Assembly (NCBI GenBank): GCA_965243165.1
Contig: OZ251535.1
Location: 3,038,001 to 3,102,000, forward strand
Direction: 5' to 3'
DNA length: 64,000 nucleotides
Origin: CATQHD01 sp965243165
GTDB taxonomy: Bacteria > Actinomycetota > Acidimicrobiia > Spongiisociales > Spongiisociaceae
A model generated the notes under the pieces. That model did not search any database. It worked only from the letters and a program-made list of their open reading frames with translations, and was not told where the DNA came from. This document shows positions 24,171 through 31,734 of the stretch, piece after piece (the first letter of the stretch is position 1; the number at the start of each line of letters is the position of its first letter). Position numbers and translations under genes: made by a program.

Positions 24171-24850
24171 AGTTTCTCAATCATCTTTTCGGCTTCTTCA
24201 TCGTCGTAGATGTTCAACAGCAAGTTCGTCCATGTCCGGTTCAATCTTTTAGCGAATTCCCGGAGGTCGTCGGTCTTCAGTCGGTCATCTCGCTGTTTTT
24301 TGACAAAAGCTCTGGTCAATTCAGGAACTGTGCCAATCCTGACCCGAATGACGTGACTCCGCCAGAAATCAGTAGACCGAGGAAGGGCCGATGCCAAATC
24401 ACCATATGCGCTGCCGCCTAGAGCCTGCACTCGCAGGTACATCCTGGTGAGAACACATTCAGTGCTTTTTATCCCGTCTATATACTTGAGATAGTTGCCC
24501 TGCTCAAAGGGCTTTTTTTCTCGCCAATAGATGAATCCCCAAAAATACCGGAGGCTCAGGTACCGCCAGAAACCCGGGTCGTCTAGTACTGAAACTTCTA
24601 TTCCTTCTAATCCTTCATAGAGAATCGGTGCTGCTCTGCCTTCCAAATGGTCTTTATCCTTGCTTGACTCAGGACGAGGCAAACCCAAACTCTGGTTGAT
24701 CCTCAAGGAAGTTTGATGGATTCTTTCATAATCCACGTCTTCGCCGTCTCCCTGTGGATGAACATACTGCTCTATGTCCAAAGGGGTGCCTTGCAAATTT
24801 TGTTCCGCTATTCTCCAGCAATCAGAACGGGTAATGATCCGATATTTCAT
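24158..24850 (-). CDS. Hypothetical defence-associated protein (DUF6339-like)
   Basis: 230 residues, helical, basic. Key segments are DYERIHQTSLRINQSLGL, a central LDDPGFWRYLSLRYFWGFIYWR and a late TDDLREFAKRLNRTWTNLLLN. The pattern 'ddp.fWryLsl..fW.yi.WR' fits my memory of the DUF6339 family seen beside phage-defence methyltransferases; I hold that assignment loosely. It overlaps its neighbours by 4 nt (ATGA) upstream and 13 nt downstream. Base composition is clearly AT-richer than the surrounding housekeeping genes, which suggests transfer. Confidence 0.6.
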   Translation of the reverse strand: MKYRIITRSDCWRIAEQNLQGTPLDIEQYVHPQGDGEDVDYERIHQTSLRINQSLGLPRPESSKDKDHLEGRAAPILYEGLEGIEVSVLDDPGFWRYLSLRYFWGFIYWREKKPFEQGNYLKYIDGIKSTECVLTRMYLRVQALGGSAYGDLASALPRSTDFWRSHVIRVRIGTVPELTRAFVKKQRDDRLKTDDLREFAKRLNRTWTNLLLNIYDDEEAEKMIEKLWPR

Positions 24851-25836
24851 GTCTGCTCCTCAGTCATGGCAACCAGCAGTTCTTTGCGAAGATTGATTGC
24901 ATCCTCCACGCGTGCTGCGACAAGATTTGGGTTGTTTCCAATCTCTTTGAACAGGGCCATCTTCTGGCTTGCTGAAGCTCTAGGGCTGGCGACAAAGTTC
25001 AAGATCCGACCTAACAAAGAACCCGATAGATCATCCCAATCTAAATCGGTCAAACCTTCTTCCTGGATAGCAGGTGAGTTGATGACTCCCAAGATAAAGT
25101 CCTGGACCAATTGAATTTGAAGGTACCGACTTATCTTTGAATTAGGTTGAGCATCGAGCTTAGCCAAAAGTTCCTCGTCAACATAAAAGATGGGCGGAGA
25201 TGACTTATCATAATTCTGCATAGGTTCGTGATCGCTCATATCAAGATACCGAGCTACATCTTTAGGCAACCCCAGCCTCATACGCTGTTCATCACTGAGG
25301 GGCGTCAGCCGGAACAGACGGGTTTGGGATCTGGATAAAAGTCTAAATTTGGCCCGGGCCAACCATGTCCCTTTACGCCAAGGGCGAAGCACATGACGCT
25401 CTATGTTCCTGGTCAGTAATAAGTAAACAATGATGACTCCCCCATGAAATCCCGTACTGAGGGCCTTTGGTCTAGGATTTGTGAGTTTCACCCTTATAGG
25501 CAATCTTTCAAGGGCGGATACTGGATGATCAAATATGATCTCGGTGAATCCTAGATAACTGCTACTTGCAGTTATCAACAAGCTTACAGCGCTGAGGTCG
25601 TCAATTCCCAAATTTGTTAATCCCCTGGATATGTCGCCCTTGAAATTATTGAAATCATACTCCGATGCCCAAATGATTTCTGCTGGACGGCGGCAGTAAT
25701 CATTTGGATCATCAACTTCTATACGGCCTTTAGCAGCACAAATTTCGCTGCCAAACCGGAGAATCACATCATCTAGAACCCGGGTGAGGGAATCGTCAAC
25801 CTGAAATGGCCGTATGGTGCGAACTTCACGATTCAC
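24847..25836 (-). CDS. Hypothetical protein of the GHKL ATPase-methyltransferase operon
   Basis: 329 residues from GTG 25836, overlapping the ATPase stop (GTGA). No motif of a known enzyme stands out. The first half looks beta-rich (RLPIRVKLTNPRPKAL, GFHGGVIIVYLLLTRNI), the second half helical (ISRYLQIQLVQDFILGVI, and a C-terminal VEDAINLRKELLVAM). Its fixed place between the ATPase and the methyltransferase suggests a dedicated subunit. Composition is AT-rich like the rest of this block. Confidence 0.6.
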   Translation of the reverse strand: MNREVRTIRPFQVDDSLTRVLDDVILRFGSEICAAKGRIEVDDPNDYCRRPAEIIWASEYDFNNFKGDISRGLTNLGIDDLSAVSLLITASSSYLGFTEIIFDHPVSALERLPIRVKLTNPRPKALSTGFHGGVIIVYLLLTRNIERHVLRPWRKGTWLARAKFRLLSRSQTRLFRLTPLSDEQRMRLGLPKDVARYLDMSDHEPMQNYDKSSPPIFYVDEELLAKLDAQPNSKISRYLQIQLVQDFILGVINSPAIQEEGLTDLDWDDLSGSLLGRILNFVASPRASASQKMALFKEIGNNPNLVAARVEDAINLRKELLVAMTEEQT

Positions 25837-27287
25837 GTTCCGCCACCACCCATCAAATCGGCTTCAGCAATAAGGCGACCGGACCAATCTGCCTGGTAAG
25901 GCTGTGTTTCAAACTCAAATGATACTCGCTGGTTACGACGAAGAGTACCTTTGAATACGGTATTTTTTCCTGTGAACCCTTCGGGTGGATTGACCATAAT
26001 CTCTGCTCGATCCCCTGCACGATCATCCTCCACAAACACATAGCGAATGGAAATTTTAACTATATCTTCTAGACCTTCATAATGCTCGCTGAACGCAAAC
26101 TCAGCCCGCCCAACCACTTTCACCTCATCCGAGCCTACAGGTTCCAAGCGATAGGACGGCTGAATAGAGAAGGGTCTGGGAGGAGCAGGATCCGGACCGG
26201 GGGATTTACCCGGTCCCGCCAGCACCTTCTTCATCCATCGATCGAACCACCGAAGTTCTATCTCTTCAGCAGGACGTGCGGGTGGGCTGAGCTCTTTTCG
26301 ATACTTTCCGACCTTCTCACGAACTCGTTGATACACCTTATTGCACACACTTTTATATTCACGAATTACGTCCTCAGATTTACAGTCCCATTTGTCATGG
26401 CCCATTGGCTCAGTCTGGCGAAGAGCCTCGTTGACTTGTGGATCCGCCACAAAGACTCCACGGACATATGGTGGAGTACCCCAATTTTGGGCTTTATAGT
26501 ACTCCACCACCATGCGCGGTTCACGCATGAGGGCAACCAGGCTACAGTGATTTATACCTTGTTCCTCAGGGTCTCCAGTCTGCTCGGCGTAAGACCAACC
26601 GTCAACATCAGACACCAAACCGATGACTCCTAGACCGTTATAGTCTCCTCGGCGACCGGTTTCAGCAGGAGAGACACCGGTGGCGATTTCATAGGCATCG
26701 ATAAAGGTACGGAGAGCAGGGTCTCGGCAGGGCCGAGGATACAGCACCTCACCAGATGTGGTATGCACCGAAGCGTTGAACTGCAACTTTGACTCCTCTA
26801 AAGCAGGCCACCATGAGCGTTCAATAGCAACAAGTATATCTTCTGCCTTTACAGTCGTATCGATCAGCATAAAGGTGGTACCAAGTTCGGATATATTCGC
26901 GGAGTCACGGACCTTCAAGCCCAGTCGAACAGCCTGTTCATCGGCTTCCTCGTTCTCGAATGGAACTACCTGGCTCCCTTTATATTTTCCGAATCGAGCA
27001 AACCCAGTGAATGCCCCTCCTCCTGAATCGTGCTGCCCCCAGTATGTCATACCAAGCAATCTTCGTGTAACGCCAACATCTTCTCGTCGTTCTCGAAAGC
27101 AGGTGTAGGCTACTACCACTCGTATAGCAGAACCCCTTATCAGACCAGCCTTGCCATATCCATAAGAACCTCCTTTGCCCTCATATTCAGAAGAGGCTCC
27201 GATAGCGCAGAGCGCCTCGTACATCTTCGACTCATTACCTCTCCAAGGACCGTACATGCCGGAAGCCGCCTCCTCTTCGATCACCAT
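25833..27287 (-). CDS. GHKL (MORC/MutL-like) ATPase, C-terminal part, out of frame with its N-terminus
   Basis: 484 residues from the ATG at 27287; the open frame continues upstream to the G tract at 27364-27379. It holds the second half of a GHKL ATP-binding module: YGPWRGNESKMYEALCAIGASS and the Gly-rich lid GGSYGYGKAG, then RGSAIRVVVAYTCF. A transducer-like middle region and a C-terminal beta region (EFAFSEHYEGLEDIVKISIRY, RVSFEFETQPYQADWSG) follow. The N-box that must precede the lid is in the neighbouring frame. With 17 or 14 G the two would join into one protein of about 636 residues. Related ATPases act as DNA-linked switches in restriction-type loci. Confidence 0.75.
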   Translation of the reverse strand: MVIEEEAASGMYGPWRGNESKMYEALCAIGASSEYEGKGGSYGYGKAGLIRGSAIRVVVAYTCFRERREDVGVTRRLLGMTYWGQHDSGGGAFTGFARFGKYKGSQVVPFENEEADEQAVRLGLKVRDSANISELGTTFMLIDTTVKAEDILVAIERSWWPALEESKLQFNASVHTTSGEVLYPRPCRDPALRTFIDAYEIATGVSPAETGRRGDYNGLGVIGLVSDVDGWSYAEQTGDPEEQGINHCSLVALMREPRMVVEYYKAQNWGTPPYVRGVFVADPQVNEALRQTEPMGHDKWDCKSEDVIREYKSVCNKVYQRVREKVGKYRKELSPPARPAEEIELRWFDRWMKKVLAGPGKSPGPDPAPPRPFSIQPSYRLEPVGSDEVKVVGRAEFAFSEHYEGLEDIVKISIRYVFVEDDRAGDRAEIMVNPPEGFTGKNTVFKGTLRRNQRVSFEFETQPYQADWSGRLIAEADLMGGGGT

Positions 27288-27340
27288 GTAGTTCAGTATC
27301 GAGGAAGGGTCTTCCAGAGTGCTCAGGCAATCTTGTTCTT

Positions 27341-27742
27341 TCAGGCCGACCTTCCTACGGCTACCCCCCCCCCCCCCCCGGCGAGACGGCCTGCATGTTC
27401 TGTCAAGGCCAGCTCGTGCACCAACTCCTCCTTCGAGGCCCCGTCAGCTGTGCGAAAGTGGAATCGCACCTCGAAAAGCGGCGGACGGAACACAGCGCGG
27501 GAAGATCGACCGCGCCGCAAGTCTCGCATGTGATCCTGCCGGAGATCGTCGCGCAGGTCTTGAGCCGCGTCCCAGGAGTTCTGAATCACCTCGCGAGCCA
27601 GCACCGTGGCCTGCATGCTCGGAGCGCCCCCCGCCAGCACACCCGGTTGCTCGATCTGTAAGCCCTTGAAGAGCTTGGCGAGGCTGCCGGCGGCGCCGCT
27701 GTGCGCGGGGTCCGTCTTCTCCCAGAACCATCGATCAGTCAT
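27341..27742 (-). CDS. GHKL (MORC/MutL-like) ATPase, N-terminal part, truncated after the G tract
   Basis: From the ATG at 27742 (a GTG lies one codon earlier) this frame encodes TDRWFWEKTDPAHSG, a helix with the N-box REVIQNSWDAAQD (Mg-ATP binding Asn, about residue 54), and FEVRFHF. It then enters five Gly codons from the G16 tract and stops 8 codons later. Alone it lacks the ATP lid and cannot be active. It reads as the 5' part of the gene at 25833-27287. This is the first gene of the overlapping ATPase, unknown, DUF6339-like, methyltransferase, vsr operon. Confidence 0.7.
   Translation of the reverse strand: MTDRWFWEKTDPAHSGAAGSLAKLFKGLQIEQPGVLAGGAPSMQATVLAREVIQNSWDAAQDLRDDLRQDHMRDLRRGRSSRAVFRPPLFEVRFHFRTADGASKEELVHELALTEHAGRLAGGGGGVAVGRSA
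27364..27379. repeat. G/C homopolymer tract of 16 nt inside the GHKL ATPase gene
   Basis: Sixteen consecutive C on the plus strand (G on the coding strand) lie in the spacer between the N-box and lid of the ATPase. The length follows from the reading frames on both strands across the tract. At 16 the ATPase frame ends early; 17 or 14 would restore it. Tracts this long are classic slipped-strand contingency loci, but also classic sites of sequencing error. Confidence 0.85.
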
Positions 27743-27833
27743 CACCAGCCCATGTTACCCGCGTGACGCCGCCCTCGATGGAATCAACGCGACGGTCATC
27801 CGCTTCGAGGCGGGGCCGGCAGGGGCGGACGGG

Positions 27834-29273
27834 CTACAGGGGGGCGTCGGGTTCCGGCAGGGTGATCAGGTGGCCCAGTTTTTCGGCCTTGGTGCGCAGG
27901 TAGCGGCGGTTGTGGGGGTTCTCGCCCGCCGCCAAGGGCACCCGCTCTGCGATCTTCAGGCCGTTGCCCTCGATGCCGGCGCCCTTGGCGGGGTTGTTGG
28001 TCAGCAACCGGACGGAGGAAACCCGCAGGTCGGCCAGGATCAGGGCGGCGGCCCGGTAGTCCCGGTCGTCCGCTGGCAGGCCCAGCTCGAGGTTGGCCTC
28101 CACCGTGTCCAGCCCCTGCTCTTGCAGCGCATAGGCGGCCAGCTTGTCCATCAACCCGATCCCCCGGCCTTCGTGGCCTCTCATATAGAGGACCGCCCCC
28201 CGGCCTTCCTCCCCGATCCGCCGCAGGGCCTCGTTCAGCTGGAAACCGCAGTCGCAGCGCAGGCTGGTGAAGACGTCCCCGGTCAGGCACTCCGAATGTA
28301 CCCGCACCAGGACGTCCGAGGCGCCCTCCACCTCCCCCATCACCAGGGCGAGATGGCGGCGTCCGTCCGCCGTCGACTCGTAACCGACGGCCCTGAACCT
28401 GCCGTAACCGGTGGGGATGGCGGCCTCGGCCCCCCGCCGCACCCCGCCCCGCCCCGAACGGCCGTCCGCCGAACCCAGGTCGATCCGGTAGTGCGAACCC
28501 ACCGGGTGCATCCCCAGCAGGCGGCGCCCCCCCATCCAGGCAGGCTGATCCGTCAGCGAGGCGCCGGCGGAGTAGACGGTCGCCGCATCCACCAGGCCCT
28601 CCCTGAGCAAGAGGGCGCCCGCCTCCCCGTCGCGCACCCCCAGATACAGGCAGCCCTGTTCGGCCAGCTCCGCCAACCGGACACCCGCACCGCCGGCCCC
28701 CCCTTCCAGGTCGGCGCCGGTGAGCATGCGGTCGAAATCCCGGCAGAGGGCGTCGAGATCGTCCTGGGCGGCGGGGTCGGAACGGTCCAGCCCGTCCGCC
28801 GCCACCAGCCTCACCAAAGGCCGCCCGGTGCGGCGGTGATGGTGGTACGCCGGGTCGAGGGCGACCGCCTCCTGCTGCATCAACCCGACCGAGACCTCCA
28901 CCCCCGCCCGCTCCAGCATCTCCAGACCCCGGCCCCTCACCCGCCGATCCGGATCCTGGACGGCCGCCACCACCCTGGCCACCCCGGCGTCCGCCAGCAA
29001 CTCGGCGCAGGGCGGGGTGCGTCCGTAGTGCGGGCAGGGTTCGAGCGAAACCACGGCGGCGCCGCCCCGAGCGGCCCGGCCCGCCCGCCGCAGCGCTTCC
29101 TGCTCGGCGTGTTCGCTCCCCGCCCCCCGGTGCGCCCCTTCCCCTGCCGGCCTCCCGTCGGCGTCGAGGATGACGCAGCCCACCCGGGGGTTGGGGTGCG
29201 GGCGGTGGGGGCGGGCCAGCTCCAAAGCCCGCATCATCCAGCGGCGGTACTCCTCCTGCCGGCCCCGGCTCAC
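27834..29273 (-). CDS. RibD deaminase fused to GTP cyclohydrolase II (RibA), with a shrunken reductase domain
   Basis: 479 residues from GTG 29273, which overlaps the rpe stop (GTGA). Residues about 1-140 are the RibD cytidine-deaminase-like domain with zinc motifs SEHAEQEAL and PCPHYGRTPPC. Residues about 145-270 occupy the place of the RibD reductase but are only about half its usual length and lack a clear cofactor motif. Residues about 280-479 are GTP cyclohydrolase II: HSECLTGDVFTSLRCDCGFQL (zinc Cys), RGHEGRGIGLMDKLAAYALQ and LLTNNPAK. Both activities are early steps of riboflavin synthesis. RibA is usually fused to RibB, not RibD, so the arrangement is odd. ribE and ribH are not seen here. 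Confidence 0.88.
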   Translation of the reverse strand: MSRGRQEEYRRWMMRALELARPHRPHPNPRVGCVILDADGRPAGEGAHRGAGSEHAEQEALRRAGRAARGGAAVVSLEPCPHYGRTPPCAELLADAGVARVVAAVQDPDRRVRGRGLEMLERAGVEVSVGLMQQEAVALDPAYHHHRRTGRPLVRLVAADGLDRSDPAAQDDLDALCRDFDRMLTGADLEGGAGGAGVRLAELAEQGCLYLGVRDGEAGALLLREGLVDAATVYSAGASLTDQPAWMGGRRLLGMHPVGSHYRIDLGSADGRSGRGGVRRGAEAAIPTGYGRFRAVGYESTADGRRHLALVMGEVEGASDVLVRVHSECLTGDVFTSLRCDCGFQLNEALRRIGEEGRGAVLYMRGHEGRGIGLMDKLAAYALQEQGLDTVEANLELGLPADDRDYRAAALILADLRVSSVRLLTNNPAKGAGIEGNGLKIAERVPLAAGENPHNRRYLRTKAEKLGHLITLPEPDAPL

Positions 29274-29944
29274 ACCCCGCCTCCGGCCTCCGCCGCCTCC
29301 CTCAGCGCCGCAACCGCCGCCGCCGGATCGGGCCGGCGGAACACGGCGGTCCCCGCCACAAACAGGTCGGCACCGGCGCGGCGGGCGGCGCCGATGGTGC
29401 CGGCGTCGATCCCCCCGTCGATCTGCAGGTCGACCTCCAAGCCCCGCCGGTCGATGGCGCGCCGGGCCGCCTCCACCTTGGCGAGCACCCCGGACATGAA
29501 CGCCTGGCCCCCGAACCCCGGCTCCACGGACATCACCAGCGCCAGGTCGCACAGCTCCAGATGAGGGTCAAGCGCCTCGTAGGGGGTGCCGGGGTTGATC
29601 GCCAGCCCGAAGCCGAGGCCCGCCTCCCGCGCCCGCCCGGCAACCCGGGCAGGGTCGGACACTGCCTCCAGATGGACGGTTGCGCCGTCGGCGCCCGCCT
29701 CCCGGAACTCCTCGAGAAAAGCCTCCGGGTTGGCGGTCATCAGATGGCAGTCGAACGGCAGGGCCGAGGCCGCCCGCAGAGACCGGATCACCGGGATGCC
29801 CAGGGAGATGTTGGGGACGAAGTGGCCGTCCATCACGTCGATGTGGAGCCTGTCGAGATGGGCCTCCACCCCGGTGACCTCCTGACCGAGCCGGGCGAAG
29901 TCGGCGGCCAGGATCGAGGCCGCGATGCGGACCGGTTTGATCAT
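29270..29944 (-). CDS. rpe: Ribulose-phosphate 3-epimerase
   Basis: 224 residues, the full TIM barrel. Signatures are RIAASILAADFARLGQEV, LDRLHIDVMDGHFVPNISLG (metal His/Asp), PFDCHLM, VMSVEPGFGGQAFM and DLQIDGGIDAGTIGAARRAGADLFVAGTAVF. It interconverts ribulose-5-phosphate and xylulose-5-phosphate in the pentose phosphate pathway. The rsmB-rpe-ribD order is common in Actinobacteria; here a 588-bp repeat-bearing gap separates it from rsmB. Confidence 0.96.
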   Translation of the reverse strand: MIKPVRIAASILAADFARLGQEVTGVEAHLDRLHIDVMDGHFVPNISLGIPVIRSLRAASALPFDCHLMTANPEAFLEEFREAGADGATVHLEAVSDPARVAGRAREAGLGFGLAINPGTPYEALDPHLELCDLALVMSVEPGFGGQAFMSGVLAKVEAARRAIDRRGLEVDLQIDGGIDAGTIGAARRAGADLFVAGTAVFRRPDPAAAVAALREAAEAGGGV

Positions 29945-30018
29945 GCCCGCAGGTTACTCCTGCGGTTTGCAGACCAAGAACACCCCTCGAGAGACATGGG
30001 CCTCTCGAAACAAGGGTA

Positions 30019-30047
30019 TTGACCTTGTCACACCTTTAGTGTATACT
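30019..30047 (+). promoter_or_regulatory. Strong sigma-70-like promoter facing a non-coding region
   Basis: TTGACC (30019-30024), a 17-nt spacer and TATACT (30042-30047) give a near-consensus promoter pointing right, into about 500 bp without a plus-strand gene and antisense to the 3' end of rsmB. A stem (CATCATCCCCGG with CCGAGGTGATG) follows at about 30068-30097. It could drive a small RNA. Confidence 0.55.
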
Positions 30048-30165
30048 GATAGATATAGAACAACGCAGACATCATCCCCGGCGTCGCGGGCCGAGGTGAT
30101 GGAAGCATCTGGCCAAAACCGAAACCCGGCGGGGCAGAACGGGCAGGACCTCGCGCCCTCCCCGC

Positions 30166-30238
30166 CTCAAGACTTGGATCGGCGGCGGCGGGGGAGGGCC
30201 CGGCGAAGCCGGGGCCGGGGGCGGAGAACGCGAAAAAG
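30166..30238 (+). repeat. Family C GC-rich hairpin repeat
   Basis: Starts in CTCAAGACTTGGATCGGCGG, passes through CCCGGCGAAGCCGGGG, a perfect 6-bp stem with a GAA loop, and ends in GGCGGAGAACGCGAAAAA. Nearly the same unit is at 38961-39037, and a diverged inverted one at 13397-13459. REP-like; it may act as a terminator or RNA-stabilising hairpin. Confidence 0.65.
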
Positions 30239-30532
30239 AGCGGCCCTTTCCGGCGCTCGTCCGGTGTTTCGCCTCGGACCGCATCTCCTGTGTGCGCAGA
30301 AACGCGAAACAATCAGGCTCCTCCGAGCCTCGCCGCCGCATCGAACCGGAGGTTGGTGCTGTGCGCCCAGAACGCGGAAAGAGCAGGCCCTCCATGACCG
30401 TTCAGGCCGCTTCACTCCCCGGATCCGACGACTTATTTTGCACCTGCGTCCAACCAAGTCGGCCTTCCGCCGCGCATTCGATCAGCAAGCGGCGGCTGCG
30501 GAAACGGCCGGGGCGAAATCCGGCCCAGGTCT

Positions 30533-31734
30533 TTACCGGTCGAACACCGAGATGAACATGCCGTCGGTGTCGGTCAGGTGCGGGCCCATCAGCAGGCCGT
30601 CGTCTAGGCGGAGGCCGGGCAGGCCTTCGGGGGGGCGGCCTCCCAACCCCTCCACTGCTTCGGTCGTTTCGGCCTGGGTCACGGTGCATACGGCGTAGAC
30701 CGCCCGCCCGCCGGGGCGGACCGCCGCCAGCGCCTCTTCCAGCAGGCGGCGCTGCAGGGCGGCCAGCCGGCCGCGCTCCTCCGGTGTTACTCGGAAGCGG
30801 ATCTCGGGGCGGCGGCGGAGGGTGCCCAGTCCGGTGCAGGGCGCGTCCACCAGCACCCGGTCGAAGGAGGCGGGGCGGAAGGGCAGGCGGGCGCCGTCGG
30901 CCCTCACCCACCGGCCTCCGAAGGCGGCGGAGGAGGTGCGCCGGACGGCCCGCCGGATGCGGCCTTCGTGGATGTCGAGGGAGGCCAGCAGCTCCGGCGG
31001 CCCCATATCCCAGAGCGCCATGGACTTGCCGCCGGGGGCCGCCCCGACCTCCAGCACCCGCTCCCCGGCCGCCGCCTCCAATGCCAGCACCGCCGCCAGG
31101 GAGGACGGGTCCTGAACCACCGCGCCGTCCGGCGCCGGGCCCTCCGGATGGGTGAAGGCGCCGGGGACTGCGGTGGGGAGGGCGCCGGGGGGCGGCGGGC
31201 GGCCCGTCTGCATGCGGAAGGAGAGCGGGGCGTCCCGGTGGGATGCCTCTGCGAAGGCCAGGGCGGGCTCTTCCCCCCAGGCGGAGGCCAGGTCTTCCAT
31301 CACCCATTCCGGCAGGCAGAAAACCTCGGCCGGCCCGGCGGGCGGCGCCGTCTCGCCCTGTTTCTGCAGACGCCTGACCAAGGCGTTGACGAATCCGGCC
31401 GCCCGTCCGTGTCCGAGGGCCCGCGCCGCCTCCACTGCGGTGTCGGCGACCGCGTGGTCGGGGGTGCGGCCGAACAGCACCTCGTGGAAGGCGACCCGCA
31501 GCACATCGAGCAGCCCGTCGTCGATGGACGCGACCGGGCGGCTCGACAGCCCTCCGACCGCCCGGTCCAGCCGACCGAGGTTCCTGAGCGACCCGTAGAC
31601 GAGATGGCGCACCAGGCGGGCGTCGTTCGGCGGAAGGTCCACCGGCCGAGGACCACGTTGGACCAGGCGCCGCCCCGGACCACCCTTCCCACCAGCCGGG
31701 CCGCCTCCGCCCGCGCCGCAACCCCCGGTTTCAC
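30533..31734 (-). CDS. rsmB: 16S rRNA (cytosine-967-C5)-methyltransferase RsmB, with a frameshift near its 5' end
   Basis: The NusB-like N-terminal helix bundle begins at GTG 31734, which overlaps the fmt stop (GTGA). It reads KPGVAARAEAARLVGRVVRGG...VVLGR, then loses frame at about 31643. The continuation (DLPPNDARLVRHLVYGSLRNL) is in the frame that ends at 30533. The main frame has LEVGAAPGGKSMAL (SAM), DAPCTGLGTLRRRPEIRF (first catalytic Cys) and YAVCTVTQAE (second Cys). It methylates C967 of 16S rRNA. One base is missing in CTCGGCCGGTGGAC. GTG 31642 would give a 369-residue protein lacking the first helix. Sequencing error and real damage cannot be told apart. Confidence 0.88.

Larger units (their letters stand above)
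29945..30532. other. 588-bp intergenic region with promoter and repeats, no convincing gene
   Basis: Between rpe and rsmB I see a strong plus-strand promoter (30019-30047), a family C hairpin repeat (30166-30238), and three loosely related GC-rich words of the form AGAA(A)CGCG(A/G)AA at about 30226, 30297 and 30368, about 70 nt apart. A long plus-strand reading frame crosses the region but its composition is not protein-like. Confidence 0.5.

Noticed and set aside
30220..30390. Three similar words about 70 nt apart resembling a CRISPR-like array
   Set aside because: The words are short and imperfect and the spacing sequence is unrelated in length to CRISPR units; no cas genes are present.
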